Part shown: positions 44,188 through 53,713 of the stretch, in pieces
Layout: each line of letters opens with the position of its first letter
Position numbering within the stretch: the stretch's first letter is position 1
NCBI RefSeq assembly: GCF_900109855.1
Contig: NZ_FOBO01000001.1
Span: 1 to 64,000 of the forward strand
Source: Roseovarius tolerans
GTDB taxonomy: Bacteria > Pseudomonadota > Alphaproteobacteria > Rhodobacterales > Rhodobacteraceae
Length of the DNA stretch: 64,000 bases
Direction: 5' to 3'
Translations under genes and position numbers: made by a program
The notes under the pieces: model-generated
What the model saw: the letters and a program-made list of their open reading frames with translations, nothing else
What the model was told of the DNA's origin: nothing
The model's database searches: none

Positions 44188-45065
44188 GCGGCTTTCCTCT
44201 GCGCTTCGCCGCCCGTCGTGGCCTGTCCGTGGGTGAGGCGCTGCATCAGGCGTTCGAGATAAAGCTCGGAAATGCGGGTGAGGCCGAGGTAGAAGACCAT
44301 CAGGCCGAGAAAATACCACATCCGCCAGTCACCATGCGGGTAGTCGGTAAAGCGGGGGTTGGCGGTGCCGCCCAATTCGCGCGCCCAGTAGACGATATCC
44401 TCGACCCCCAGAAGGAAGAGCAGCGGCGTGGCCTTGGTCAGCACCATCCAGAGATTGCTGAGGCCGGGCAGCGCGTAGACCCACATCTGCGGCACGAGGA
44501 TGCGCCAGAAGGTCTGACGCCGCGAGAAGCCGTAGGCGGCGGCGGTTTCAAGCTGCGCATGCGGAACGGCGCGCATGGCGCCAAATAGGACGTTGGCGGC
44601 AAACGCGCCGAACACGATGGCGAAGGTCAGGACGGCGAGGAAAAAGCCGTAGGTTTCGTGCATCCATTGTGGATCGTTGCCGAGGGGCAGCTTGGCCGCC
44701 TGACAGACGACGAAATCATTGCCCTGCCAGATCGCCTGGTCCCAGTCGGGGCATTTGACCTTGTGGCGGATCGCCTCGAAGAGCTGATCGAGGGCGATGA
44801 CGAAAAAGAGAAAGAACGCGATATCGGGCACGCCGCGCACGATGGCGATATAGCCCTTGCCGAACCATGCGATCGGCCAGATCCGCGAGCGCGCCGCCAT
44901 TGCCCCGCCGAAGCCGAAGGCGAGCGCGGTGGGGGCGGTGATCGCCAGCAAGAGCAGGACGGTGCCGGTGGCGACATAGAGATTGGCGTGCTTGCCCGTG
45001 GTGAGGTAGCACGACAGCCATTTCAGGCCCTCAAGAGTCGATGGATCGGCGCAGAAGGAAAAAAT
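44184..45065 (-). CDS. Polar amino-acid ABC transporter permease (HisQ type), ATT start
   Basis: The open frame has its first ordinary start codon (TTG) only at 44951, which would cut the conserved N-terminus. Reading upstream, the frame continues with FSFCADPSTLEGLKWLSCY and LTTGKHANLYVATGTVLLLL, matching the usual N-terminus of this permease family. It begins at ATT 45065, eight bases after GGGAG, and no ATG, GTG, TTG or CTG occurs between there and the in-frame stop at 45123-45125. That gives 293 residues. The EAA loop is at HAQLETAAAYGFSRRQTFWR. A sequencing or true frame change is the alternative. Confidence 0.78.
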   Translation of the reverse strand: MFSFCADPSTLEGLKWLSCYLTTGKHANLYVATGTVLLLLAITAPTALAFGFGGAMAARSRIWPIAWFGKGYIAIVRGVPDIAFFLFFVIALDQLFEAIRHKVKCPDWDQAIWQGNDFVVCQAAKLPLGNDPQWMHETYGFFLAVLTFAIVFGAFAANVLFGAMRAVPHAQLETAAAYGFSRRQTFWRILVPQMWVYALPGLSNLWMVLTKATPLLFLLGVEDIVYWARELGGTANPRFTDYPHGDWRMWYFLGLMVFYLGLTRISELYLERLMQRLTHGQATTGGEAQRKAA

Positions 45066-45088
45066 GGCGGTCTCCCTCGGGTGGAGAG

Positions 45089-45113
45089 GCCCCCGCGCAG
45101 GGCGCGCGGGGGC
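45089..45113 (-). promoter_or_regulatory. Stem-loop between the ABC binding protein and permeases
   Basis: Perfect 10-bp stem GCCCCCGCGC / GCGCGGGGGC with loop AGGGC, nine bases after the binding-protein stop. No T run follows, so it probably stabilises the upstream message or partly blocks transcription. Compare the dctP/dctQ stem at 11826. Confidence 0.65.
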
Positions 45114-45122
45114 GGGATTAGG

Positions 45123-45842
45123 TCACTCGAAGGTCGAGGAGACTTCCCATTTCTTGATCATTTCGTTGAGCGAGCCGTCATCCTTCATCGACTGGATTGC
45201 GGCATCAAAGGTTTCGCGCAACTCGCCATCGGATTCGCGCACGCCCATGCCGACGCCGCCGCCAAGCGGCACGTCTTCGCCCACGAACATCAGGTCGGCA
45301 TCTTCGGCCGCGACGGGCGCGAGGAAGGACTTGTCGGCCAGCACCGCATCCGCCTCGCCGTTGCGGACGGCGGCGATGGTTTCTTCAGGCGTGGCAAACT
45401 CGACCAATGTGGCCCCGGATTCGGCGACGTAACCCGCCTGAATGGTGCCGGTCTGTGCGGCGATCACGCCGCCGGTGACGTCCACGCCCTCGGACATGCC
45501 GAGATAGGCCGAGGGGTCGGGGGGCGTGTAGTTCTGGGTGAAGTCGATGACCTGATCGCGCTCGTCGGTGATCGACATGCCGGCGATGATGGCGTCATAG
45601 TTGCCCGAAACGAGGTTGGGGATGATGCTGTCCCAATCGTTCGTCACCCATTCGCAGTTGAGTTCTGCGCGGGTGCACAGCTCGTCGCCAAGTTCGCGCT
45701 CGAAGCCGTCGACCTCTCCCGCGTCATTGATGAAGTTCCACGGGGGGTAGGCGCCCTCAGTCCCGAGGCGGACGACGTCCTGTGCCATGGCCATACCCGC
45801 CATCATGGCGAAGGCGGCGGTGGAAAGCATGAGTTTTTTCAT
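45123..45842 (-). CDS. Polar amino-acid ABC transporter substrate-binding protein
   Basis: 239 residues with a signal peptide (MKKLMLSTAAFAMMAGMAMA, cleavage after residue 20 or so). The mature protein fits the HisJ/LAO family: VRLGTEGAYPPWNFINDAGE, GFERELGDELC, WDSIIPNLVSGNYDAIIAGM and the second lobe QTGTIQAGYVAESGATLVEF. Lys, Arg, ornithine or His are the likely ligands; the exact ligand cannot be fixed by eye. The ATPase gene lies just upstream on the same strand. Confidence 0.88.
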   Translation of the reverse strand: MKKLMLSTAAFAMMAGMAMAQDVVRLGTEGAYPPWNFINDAGEVDGFERELGDELCTRAELNCEWVTNDWDSIIPNLVSGNYDAIIAGMSITDERDQVIDFTQNYTPPDPSAYLGMSEGVDVTGGVIAAQTGTIQAGYVAESGATLVEFATPEETIAAVRNGEADAVLADKSFLAPVAAEDADLMFVGEDVPLGGGVGMGVRESDGELRETFDAAIQSMKDDGSLNEMIKKWEVSSTFE

Positions 45843-45872
45843 GAGTGGTTTTCTCCCTTTGGTTGGTTGGTC

Positions 45873-46655
45873 TCAGGCGGCCATGGTGGAGCTGAGAAAG
45901 CCCTGTAGCCGCTCGGATTTCGGTGCGCCGAAGAGCGCGTCGGGCGCACCTTCTTCTTCGATCAGGCCCTGATGCAGAAAGACCACGTGGTCGCTGACAT
46001 CGCGGGCCATGCTCATGTCGTGGGTGACGATCATCATGGTGCGGCCCTCATTGGCCAGATCCTTGATCACGCGGATCACCTCTTGTTCAAGTTCCGGGTC
46101 GAGGGCCGAGGTCGGCTCGTCGAAGAGTAGTGCCTCGGGCTCCATGCAGAGGGCGCGGGCGATGGCGGCGCGCTGTTGCTGGCCGCCCGAAAGCTGCGCC
46201 GGGTAGACGTCGCATTTGTCGCCGATGCCCACCTTGTCGAGATAGCCGCGCGCGGCGTGCTCGGCCTCGGCGCGGTCACGGCCCAGAACGGTGACGGGGG
46301 CCTCCATCACGTTTTGCAGGATGGTCATGTGGGCCCAGAGGTTGAATTGCTGAAACACCATGGAAAGGTTGGTGCGGATGCGCAGGACCTGACCCGCGTC
46401 CGCCGGGTGACGGTTCAGTCCCTCGCCGCGCCATGTCACCGGCTCCCCCTTGAAGAGGATATCGCCCTGCTGGCTGTCTTCGAGCAGGTTGGCGCAGCGC
46501 AGAATGGTGGATTTGCCCGACCCGGACGAGCCGATGAGCGAGATCACATGCCCCTTGGGCGCGGTGATATCGACGCCCTTGATTACCTCGAGCGCGCCGT
46601 AGGCCTTGTGCAGATTACGGATTTCGAGGACCGGAGTCGTGGTCAAGCGCGTCAC
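45873..46655 (-). CDS. Polar amino-acid ABC transporter ATP-binding protein (HisP type)
   Basis: 260 residues. Walker A GSSGSGKST, Q-loop MVFQQFNLWAHM, signature LSGGQQQRAAIARAL, Walker B ALLFDEPTSALDP and the switch His in MIVTHDM are intact. A HisP-like insertion (WRGEGLNRHPADAGQVLRIR) precedes the Q loop. It is the first gene of the ATPase, binding protein, permease, permease run (46655 to 43381). Confidence 0.93.
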   Translation of the reverse strand: MTRLTTTPVLEIRNLHKAYGALEVIKGVDITAPKGHVISLIGSSGSGKSTILRCANLLEDSQQGDILFKGEPVTWRGEGLNRHPADAGQVLRIRTNLSMVFQQFNLWAHMTILQNVMEAPVTVLGRDRAEAEHAARGYLDKVGIGDKCDVYPAQLSGGQQQRAAIARALCMEPEALLFDEPTSALDPELEQEVIRVIKDLANEGRTMMIVTHDMSMARDVSDHVVFLHQGLIEEEGAPDALFGAPKSERLQGFLSSTMAA

Positions 46656-46769
46656 CCTGTTGGCTGGTCGTTTATCGTTTTCATGACAATAGGGCTGAAA
46701 AAATGGTGCAATGCAACTTGCAATGCGGGCGAATGGCGGGGCTGGCGTCCGAATTGACGTATCGTCAGC

Positions 46770-47513
46770 TCAATTCGGAGGCGGTGGCGGGGGATTGGGC
46801 ACGGCGAGATAATCCGTTGCGGGCAGACGGATCAGGCCGGTGATCCCGAGGGTTGTGCGGTCGGGTTGCGACAGCCCGGCGATGGCGGTTTGCAGCGCGT
46901 TGAAGAGCGGCGCGGGGTCGCGGTCTCGGGCGGTGATATAGGGCAGGGCCGGGGTTGGGTCGGTGCGGGCGAGAACGCGCAAACCGTCGGTGAATCGGTC
47001 ATGGGCGTGAAGGATTTCCCATGTGAGGGCGTCGATGGCGGCGATATCTGCGCGGCCCTCTGAGACGGCCATGGCCGAAGCGCGATGCGCGCCGGTCTGG
47101 ACCGGGTTCGAGAAGTGGAAGCCGCGCGCGGCGGCCCATGTCTGCGGCGCCGCCCAGCCGGATTGCGAGAGCGCCTCGTTATAGGCGAAGGGAGTGGCGG
47201 CGAAGGCCTCGGGTGTGTCGCGCGGATCGTCGGCGCGGATCACAAGGGCGCTGCAATAGTGCCCCGGCGGACAGTCGGGCAGGGCGAGCACGGGCGTGCC
47301 GATGAGCTGCACATGAGGGTGCAGCCGGGCGCGGAACGGGTAGCCGCAGGTCTGCGCGATGAGCAGATCGGGGCTTTGCCAGATGTTCCAGAGATCGCCG
47401 TCGCGGGTGAGCGTCTCGGGGCCGTATCCCAAAGCCGCGCGCAGGCCTTGCCAGAGCCGGTCATTGGCCGCCACCGTCTCGGGGCGGTCATACATCGGCA
47501 GGGCGGCGATCAT
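46770..47513 (-). CDS. PhnD-like (phosphonate-type) substrate-binding-fold protein
   Basis: 247 residues from ATG 47513, overlapping the upstream TerB stop as ATGA. The fold pattern is that of PhnD-like type 2 periplasmic binding proteins: IAALPMYDRPETVAANDRLW, PDLLIAQTCGYPFRARL, FAYNEALSQSGWAA and GRADIAAIDALTWEILH. There is no signal peptide, so it may act in the cytoplasm or the start may be wrong. No ABC permease is adjacent. The tail is Pro-rich (VPNPPPPPPN). Confidence 0.72.
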   Translation of the reverse strand: MIAALPMYDRPETVAANDRLWQGLRAALGYGPETLTRDGDLWNIWQSPDLLIAQTCGYPFRARLHPHVQLIGTPVLALPDCPPGHYCSALVIRADDPRDTPEAFAATPFAYNEALSQSGWAAPQTWAAARGFHFSNPVQTGAHRASAMAVSEGRADIAAIDALTWEILHAHDRFTDGLRVLARTDPTPALPYITARDRDPAPLFNALQTAIAGLSQPDRTTLGITGLIRLPATDYLAVPNPPPPPPN

Positions 47514-47950
47514 CCGGTGGATGTGACCCGTTGGCGGGCGAGCGCGCTGTCGCGGTCGGAGATGCCCAGAAAGTTCGAGACCAGTCGCAGCAGCGAATCC
47601 TCGTGGCTCTCGCGTTCGCCATCGGCGAGGGCCACCTGCCACAGTGCCTCGATCACCGCGACACGCTCTTCGTAGGGCACGGCATCCTTGATCGCGCGGG
47701 TGAAGCGGACGGTGTCGGGGGCCTCGGATTCGAGGGTTTCGGCATCCATGCGCAGGGCCTCTGCCGCGTCATGCGAGAGGTTGTACCGTGCCTCGACGAT
47801 GCGGGTGATTCGAATGATTTCGGCGGCCGCGTAATCGCCATCGCTGCGGGCGACACGGACAAGCAGGGCGGTGAGCGCCAGACGGGCATCGCCATCGTCG
47901 AGCGGATCAGGTTCGGGCTGGATGAGCCGGTTGAGGAAATCTGCGAACAT
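47510..47950 (-). CDS. TerB-like helical protein, copy 1
   Basis: 146 residues from ATG 47950 (MFADFLNRLIQPEPDPL). All-helical TerB fold: ALLVRVARSDGDYAAAEIIR, YNLSHDAAEALRMD, SEAPDTVRFTRAIKDAV and VAVIEALWQVALADGERES. The acidic patches in DGDY and DGERESHED could bind metal. Its paralogue follows 53 bases upstream. Despite the family name a tellurite role is not implied. Confidence 0.82.
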   Translation of the reverse strand: MFADFLNRLIQPEPDPLDDGDARLALTALLVRVARSDGDYAAAEIIRITRIVEARYNLSHDAAEALRMDAETLESEAPDTVRFTRAIKDAVPYEERVAVIEALWQVALADGERESHEDSLLRLVSNFLGISDRDSALARQRVTSTG

Positions 47951-48003
47951 GGGCACAGGTATAGGGCGATGCGGCGCGCGGGCCAATGGAGAATTGCGCG
48001 CGG

Positions 48004-48441
48004 TTACTGCGCCTCGGCCTGCGCGCGGGCGGTGTCGCTGTCGGCATGGCTGAGCCCCATCGCCTCGCGGGCGGCGTCGAGCACCTGCAGCTCCTGAGGT
48101 TGGCTGTCGCCATCCGAAAGGACCACTTCCCAAAGCGCCTCGAGTGCGGCGACGCGGGCCTCGAGGCGGACGGTTTCGCGGATCAGGAGGCCGAATCGGT
48201 CGGTATCGGGGGCGGCATGTTCGAGTTTCTCGCAGGTGGCGCGCATCTTGGCCGCCTCGATCGGTTTCAGCCCGTAAAGCCGGGTGAGGAGGCGGTCGAT
48301 ACGCTTGATTTCCGCGAGGTCGTAATGGCGGTCGGACTTGGCGACACGCACCATCAGTGCCCCGAGTGCGAGTTTCTCGTCGGGTTCGGGCAGGGGGCCG
48401 GGCTTGGGCGCCTGAAAGGCGTGCAGGATACGGGACAGCAT
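48004..48441 (-). CDS. TerB-like helical protein, copy 2
   Basis: 145 residues from ATG 48441. It aligns with copy 1 along its length: LGALMVRVAKSDRHYDLAEI, RLYGLKPIEAAKMR, HAAPDTDRFGLLIRETV and VAALEALWEVVLSDGDSQP. The two are clearly tandem duplicates that have diverged. Function unknown; both face the PhnD-like gene. Confidence 0.82.
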   Translation of the reverse strand: MLSRILHAFQAPKPGPLPEPDEKLALGALMVRVAKSDRHYDLAEIKRIDRLLTRLYGLKPIEAAKMRATCEKLEHAAPDTDRFGLLIRETVRLEARVAALEALWEVVLSDGDSQPQELQVLDAAREAMGLSHADSDTARAQAEAQ

Positions 48442-48609
48442 GCATAAATCGTAATCCGCGCGGGCCGCGCACCCAAGCGAATTCTCGCTGATCGCATGCG
48501 AGGCGCGCGAAAATGTGCAGCGCCGCAACGGTGACACAATTGCTCCCAAGAAATCCCATTTTGTGGGCCGAAAGAAAGGCATGCTGCTAGTTGAAATACG
48601 GAGTTTGAT

Positions 48610-49182
48610 ATGAGCGAGGCTGACGCGTGGGCCGGGATGTCGGCAGAGGCGCAATTGGCACAGCTTCGCAGCCTGCCAGTCCGGGAGATGGCCGATCTTG
48701 CCACCAATTATGACTGGTCACAGCATCCCGAGTCGGTGCTGGGCTGGGCCATGGCGCAAAAGGGAATCGATCTGCGCGTGGCCGTTTGCGTGTTTTTCAA
48801 CGGCGCACCGGAGCGCTTCAATTACATGCCCAAGGGTCACGTGCCCGCCCCGCTGCGCGGCACGGCGCGGGTGCTCGACAATATCTGCCTACGGATCAAT
48901 AGCGGGTTCTATCTGGTGCAGCCCGGCAGCAAGCCGTCGAGCGACAGATCTCTGCGGCGATGGCTCGAGTATCAGGCGGCAGACCGGCGCGAAGGGCGGC
49001 GCGGGCGCTGGATCCTCGACGAGGCGATTCTTGCGCCGATGCTGAATGATGAATTGAGCGCGCCGCCGGAGCAGACCGCCTGGCGGAACGCGCGCCCGAG
49101 CTTTTGGCGCGCGCTGCTGGCCCCACTGATCGGGCTGGGGGTGGATCGCGATATCCTGAAATACAAGGAGCCGCGCGGCTGA
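48610..49182 (+). CDS. DUF4274-like hypothetical protein
   Basis: 190 residues. The segment DLATNYDWSQHPESVLGWAM followed by GIDLRVAVCVFFNGAPERFN resembles the DUF4274 pattern (a short helical module about growth-position capping and cargo unknown). The C-terminal half (LRRWLEYQAADRREGRRGRW) is charged. No membrane segment or signal is seen. The stop lies four bases from the convergent pyrG stop. Confidence 0.68.
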   Translation: MSEADAWAGMSAEAQLAQLRSLPVREMADLATNYDWSQHPESVLGWAMAQKGIDLRVAVCVFFNGAPERFNYMPKGHVPAPLRGTARVLDNICLRINSGFYLVQPGSKPSSDRSLRRWLEYQAADRREGRRGRWILDEAILAPMLNDELSAPPEQTAWRNARPSFWRALLAPLIGLGVDRDILKYKEPRG

Positions 49183-49186
49183 GGCG

Positions 49187-50830
49187 TCAGACCAGCCGCG
49201 AGGTTTCCACCGCCGCGCGCAGGAAATCCGCGAAAAGCGGGTGCGGCGCGAAGGGTTTGGATTTCAGTTCCGGGTGATATTGCACGCCGATGAACCACGG
49301 GTGATCCGACCATTCGACGATTTCGGGTAGGCGGCCATCGGGGGACATGCCCGAAAAGGTCAGGCCGCAGTCTTCAAGTTTCTCGCGATACTTTGTGTCC
49401 ACCTCGTAGCGGTGGCGGTGGCGTTCGTCGATCTGGGTCGTGCCATAGATCTGCGCCACGCGAGAGCCCTCCTTGAGCACCGCGTCATAGGCGCCGAGGC
49501 GCATGGTGCCGCCCTTGTCGTCGCTGACATTGCGGCTGACCTTTTCGTTGCCCTGCACCCATTCCTTGAGGTGGTAGACCACCGGCTCGAAGCGTTTTTT
49601 ACCGGCCTCGTGATCGAATTCCTCGGAGCCCGCATGTTTGAGCCCGGCGACGTTGCGCGCCGCCTCGATCACCGCCATTTGCATGCCCAGACAGATGCCG
49701 AGATAGGGGATCTTGCGGGTGCGGGCAAATTCGGCGGCCTTGATCTTTCCTTCGGTGCCGCGCTCGCCGAAACCGCCCGGAACCAGAATGGCGTGGAAGC
49801 CTTCGAGATGCGGCGCAGGGTCTTCGCGCTCGAAAATCTCGGCATCGACCCATTCGACGTTGACCTTGACCCGGTTGGCCATGCCGCCATGAATGAGCGC
49901 CTCCTTGATCGACTTGTAGGCGTCTTCCAGTTGCACGTATTTGCCGACAATGGCGATATTGACCGCGCCGTCGGTGTTTTGGATGCGGTCGACCACGTCC
50001 TGCCACACGTTGAGGTCGGGGCGCGGCGCGGGGCTGATCTGGAAGGCGTCAAGCACGGCCTGATCGAGCCCTTCGTGGTGATAGGCCAGCGGCGCCTCGT
50101 AGATCGACTTGAGGTCATAGGCGGCGACGACGTGCTCCTTGCGGACGTTGCAGAAGAGCGCGATCTTTTCGCGTTCCTTGTCGGGAATCGGCTGTTCCGA
50201 GCGGCAGACGAGGATATCGGGGGCGATGCCGATGCTCTGCAATTCCTTGACCGAGTGCTGGGTCGGCTTGGTCTTGAGTTCGCCAGAGGCGGCGAGATAG
50301 GGCAGCAGCGTGAGGTGCATGAAAATGCATTGCCCGCGCGCCCGGTCATGGCTGAACTGGCGGATCGCCTCGAAGAAGGGCAGACCTTCGATATCCCCGA
50401 CGGTGCCGCCGATCTCGCACAGCATGAAATCGACTTCCGTCTCGCCGATGGCGAGGAAGTCCTTGATTTCATTGGTGACGTGGGGGACGACCTGAATGGT
50501 CTTGCCGAGGTAATCGCCACGGCGTTCGCGTTCGAGCACATTGGAATAGATCCGGCCCGAGGAGACGGAATCGGTTAGCCGGGCGGGCACGCCGGTGAAG
50601 CGTTCATAGTGGCCGAGATCGAGATCGGTTTCGGCCCCGTCATCGGTGACGAAGACCTCGCCATGCTCGAACGGTGACATGGTGCCCGGATCGACGTTGA
50701 GATAGGGGTCGAGTTTGCGCAGGCGGACCGAGAAGCCGCGCGCCTGCAAAAGCGCACCGAGAGCGGCCGAGGCCAGCCCCTTGCCAAGCGAGGATACGAC
50801 GCCGCCGGTGATGAAAATGTAACGTGCCAT
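49187..50830 (-). CDS. pyrG: CTP synthase
   Basis: 547 residues from ATG 50830 ([19 protein letters not shown]), normal length. The synthase domain includes the P-loop [10 protein letters not shown] and the [12 protein letters not shown] motif. The C-terminal glutamine amidotransferase has the nucleophile Cys in [14 protein letters not shown] and the catalytic His-Pro-Glu in [11 protein letters not shown]. It makes CTP from UTP using glutamine and ATP. secG lies 172 bases upstream on the same strand. Confidence 0.97.
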   Translation of the reverse strand: MARYIFITGGVVSSLGKGLASAALGALLQARGFSVRLRKLDPYLNVDPGTMSPFEHGEVFVTDDGAETDLDLGHYERFTGVPARLTDSVSSGRIYSNVLERERRGDYLGKTIQVVPHVTNEIKDFLAIGETEVDFMLCEIGGTVGDIEGLPFFEAIRQFSHDRARGQCIFMHLTLLPYLAASGELKTKPTQHSVKELQSIGIAPDILVCRSEQPIPDKEREKIALFCNVRKEHVVAAYDLKSIYEAPLAYHHEGLDQAVLDAFQISPAPRPDLNVWQDVVDRIQNTDGAVNIAIVGKYVQLEDAYKSIKEALIHGGMANRVKVNVEWVDAEIFEREDPAPHLEGFHAILVPGGFGERGTEGKIKAAEFARTRKIPYLGICLGMQMAVIEAARNVAGLKHAGSEEFDHEAGKKRFEPVVYHLKEWVQGNEKVSRNVSDDKGGTMRLGAYDAVLKEGSRVAQIYGTTQIDERHRHRYEVDTKYREKLEDCGLTFSGMSPDGRLPEIVEWSDHPWFIGVQYHPELKSKPFAPHPLFADFLRAAVETSRLV

Positions 50831-51002
50831 GCGCGCGCAAAGCCCCCCGTGATACTGCGTTTGTGATGCTTGATCAAAAGCCCGGATTGGCCCTGAAAAG
50901 GCCATCCATCACGGGATTTAACCAATAGAGGATTCGGGAGGGATGCGCAAGCAGACCGCAAGATCATGTTGCGGTTTTGGCGCGGCCCTCAATCGTTTGT
51001 GG

Positions 51003-51365
51003 TCAGTCGGCGGTGGGCGTCAGCGGGGCTGTGTCGCCCGAGGACGGCGGCAGGAGCGAGCCGTCGTCGGGCAGGCCGGGCACGCTTTGCTCCACCGGGG
51101 CGGGTTGGTCGCCAAGACGGTCGAGCACCGAACTGCCCGCCGATTGCTGCGCTGCGATGATGGTCAGCGTGATCGAGGTCACGATGAACGCCGCCGCGAG
51201 GATCCATGTGACCTTGCCCAGGGCCGTGGCCGCGGCCCGGCCCGTCATGGCGCCGCCGCCACCGCCGCCCATTCCAAGCCCGCCGCCTTCGGAGCGTTGC
51301 AGCAGCACCACGCCGATCAGCGCGAGCGCCAGAAGCAGGTGGATGGTCAGGACGACGTTTTCCAT
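51003..51365 (-). CDS. secG: Preprotein translocase subunit SecG
   Basis: 120 residues with the two helices of SecG: VVLTIHLLLALALIGVVLL then the glycine-rich cytosolic loop GGGLGMGGGGGGAMTGRAAA, then ITLTIIAAQQ after TWILAAAFIVTS. The loop is typical of SecG. The C-terminal tail (about 75-120) is Pro/Ser-rich and longer than in E. coli. Part of the SecYEG channel. Confidence 0.93.
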   Translation of the reverse strand: MENVVLTIHLLLALALIGVVLLQRSEGGGLGMGGGGGGAMTGRAAATALGKVTWILAAAFIVTSITLTIIAAQQSAGSSVLDRLGDQPAPVEQSVPGLPDDGSLLPPSSGDTAPLTPTAD

Positions 51366-51576
51366 GGGTCACAGGGCCTATCACTTGATCGCGGTCTGCG
51401 CGGTATCTATGCAATTCCGCTGCCGCCCGCAACCCGGCAATGTGGGAGGCTTTGGCAGAGGGGTCTTCTGGTGCGGGTCGGAAGAAACTCAGCCGGGGCG
51501 GGGGAAGCCGGAGCTTTCATTGGCGCCTGGCTGTCGATGAGGTGCATGCGTCGGATGCATTGGTCGGGATTGGCCT

Positions 51577-51787
51577 GGAGCGGTCATCTGATTGAAGCAC
51601 CCTGCGCGGAACAAGGCCGAAGGCCGCCGCGCATCGCCGGGCCGCCCCCCCGGCACGGCGATTTGGCTGCAACCAGCTCTGCGCTCGCATGTTTTTCGGT
51701 CTTGGCTGATATAAAATCTTGCCAAACCAACGTTGGATCGCCGCACCGCGGCCCGGCGATGCGCGGCTCACTGCCAAGGTCCGCTCC
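51577..51787. repeat. Dispersed hairpin repeat, copy C (diverged)
   Basis: About 211 bp bounded by GGAGCGGTCAT and GGTCCGCTCC. Left arm 51623-51661 contains GCCGCGCATCGCCGGGCCG and ends CGGCGAT; the right arm 51737-51766 is its complement over 19 continuous bases plus the CGGCGAT end. The arm sequence differs from copies A and B while pairing is kept. The centre has CTTGGCTGATATAAAAT. The surrounding gap 51366-51866 between secG and the DUF6524 gene holds nothing else I can recognise. Confidence 0.75.
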
Positions 51788-51866
51788 AGCCCATTCGCGC
51801 CGTCTGTTTTCGGGACACGCATTCCACGGCACAACCGCAAAGACTACGGCCTCTCGGCCATCCGCG

Positions 51867-52262
51867 CTACTCGTCCACATCATCCATATCCGCCTGCCCC
51901 GAGAGCTTGCGGCGGACGTGGGACCAGCTGAGCCCGATGCCGAGCACCAGCGACAGCGCGACCAGCGCCAGCCAGACATTCAGCGTGGGATTGTCGAAGC
52001 TGATCCACCCGAAATCATGCAGCACCCAGACCAGTGCCGCCGCGATCGCCAGCACCAGCCCCATGCCGAAGCCGCCGATGGAGCGCAGCGTGGCGCGCAG
52101 GTAGATGATGTAGCCGACCAGCAGGATCAGCCCCAGAAGAACCGTCAGCGGCATCTGCGCGCTGAAATTACCCCGTGCCCAGGTGATGAAATTCCACTGG
52201 GTCGGGTTGAAGGTCAGCGCCAGCAGCACGAAGGCCACCGCCCATCTTGCCAGAAATCCCAT
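51867..52262 (-). CDS. DUF6524-family small membrane protein
   Basis: 131 residues from ATG 52262. Four hydrophobic segments are visible: ARWAVAFVLLALTF, MPLTVLLGLILLVGYIIYL, GMGLVLAIAAALVWVLHDF and NVWLALVALSLVLGIGLSW. A short acidic tail (GQADMDDVDE) ends the protein. The family is conserved in Rhodobacteraceae and its function is unknown. Divergent from purA, 146 bases apart. Confidence 0.78.
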   Translation of the reverse strand: MGFLARWAVAFVLLALTFNPTQWNFITWARGNFSAQMPLTVLLGLILLVGYIIYLRATLRSIGGFGMGLVLAIAAALVWVLHDFGWISFDNPTLNVWLALVALSLVLGIGLSWSHVRRKLSGQADMDDVDE

Positions 52263-52408
52263 GTCACCCTCGCTTTTGCACTGCACGGCCCCGATGTGCC
52301 GCAGGGCGGACGCGCTGTCCAGTGGGGCGCGGTGATTTAGCTGTTTCGCCCGCGTGCGGCCCCCGTTATACCGGCGCGCGGTTTGGACCAAATGCCGAGG
52401 GGTAAATC

Positions 52409-53704
52409 ATGGCAAATGTCGTCGTCGTCGGGGCCCAGTGGGGGGACGAGGGAAAAGGCAAGATCGTGGACTGGCTGAGCGAGCGCGCCGACGTGATCGC
52501 GCGGTTTCAGGGTGGCCACAACGCGGGCCATACCCTCGTGATCGACGGCAAGGTCTACAAATTGAACGCGCTGCCCTCGGGCGTGGTGCGGGGTGGCAAG
52601 CTGAGCGTGATCGGCAATGGCGTGGTGCTCGACCCGTGGCATCTGGTGAAGGAGATCGCGCAGATCACCGAGCAGGGGGTGTCGATCACGCCTGAGACGC
52701 TGATGATCGCCGAGAACACCCCGCTGATCCTGCCGATTCACGGTGAGCTTGATCGCGCCCGCGAAGAGGCCGCGAGCAAGGGTACCAAGATCGGCACCAC
52801 CGGGCGCGGCATCGGCCCCGCCTATGAGGACAAGGTGGGACGTCGCGCGGTGCGGGTGGCCGATCTGGCCGATGAAGAGACGCTGATCGCGCGGGTGGAC
52901 CGGGCGCTTCAGCATCACGACCCGCTGCGTCGGGGGCTGGGGATCGAGGCGGTGGACCGCGAGGCGCTGATCGCGCAGCTGATGGAGATCGCGCCGCAGA
53001 TCCTGCCCTATGCCGCCCCGGTCTGGAAGGTGCTCAACGAGCAGCGCCGGGCGGGCAAGCGGATCCTTTTTGAGGGCGCGCAGGGTGCGCTGCTGGACAT
53101 TGATTTCGGCACTTATCCCTTTGTCACCTCGTCGAATGTGATCGCAGGCCAAGCGGCGACGGGTGTCGGGATCGGGCCGGGCTCGATCGATTACGTGCTG
53201 GGCATCGTCAAGGCCTACACCACCCGCGTGGGCGAGGGGCCGTTCCCGACCGAATTGCAGGACGCAGATGGCCAGCGATTGGGTGAGCGGGGCCATGAAT
53301 TCGGCACCGTGACCGGGCGGCAGAGGCGCTGCGGCTGGTTCGACGCCTGCCTCGTGCGGCAGACCTGTGTCACGAGCGGCGTGAACGGCATTTCCTTCAC
53401 CAAGCTCGACGTGCTTGACGGATTCGAGACGCTCAAGATCTGCGTGGCCTATGATCTCGACGGCAAGCGGCTGGATTACCTGCCGATTGCCGCCGAGGAG
53501 CAGGCCCGCTGCACGCCCGTCTACGAGGAACTGCCGGGCTGGTCCGAATCGACCGAGGGCGCGCGTAGCTGGGCCGATCTGCCTGCCAACGCGATCAAAT
53601 ACGTGCGCCGCGTCGAAGAGTTGATCGACTGTCCGGTTGCGCTACTCTCCACCTCACCGGAGCGCGAGGACACCATCCTCGTGACCGACCCGTTCGCGGA
53701 TTGA
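52409..53704 (+). CDS. purA: Adenylosuccinate synthase
   Basis: 431 residues. [18 protein letters not shown] is the P-loop/catalytic start and [18 protein letters not shown] the IMP-binding loop; [20 protein letters not shown] and [20 protein letters not shown] complete the family signature. It converts IMP, GTP and aspartate to adenylosuccinate in AMP synthesis. Full length. Confidence 0.97.
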   Translation: MANVVVVGAQWGDEGKGKIVDWLSERADVIARFQGGHNAGHTLVIDGKVYKLNALPSGVVRGGKLSVIGNGVVLDPWHLVKEIAQITEQGVSITPETLMIAENTPLILPIHGELDRAREEAASKGTKIGTTGRGIGPAYEDKVGRRAVRVADLADEETLIARVDRALQHHDPLRRGLGIEAVDREALIAQLMEIAPQILPYAAPVWKVLNEQRRAGKRILFEGAQGALLDIDFGTYPFVTSSNVIAGQAATGVGIGPGSIDYVLGIVKAYTTRVGEGPFPTELQDADGQRLGERGHEFGTVTGRQRRCGWFDACLVRQTCVTSGVNGISFTKLDVLDGFETLKICVAYDLDGKRLDYLPIAAEEQARCTPVYEELPGWSESTEGARSWADLPANAIKYVRRVEELIDCPVALLSTSPEREDTILVTDPFAD

Positions 53705-53713
53705 GGAGGCGGA

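Noticed and set aside
47510-48441. Tellurite resistance locus
   Set aside because: Only TerB-fold helices are present, with none of the TerC, TerD or TerZ partners.
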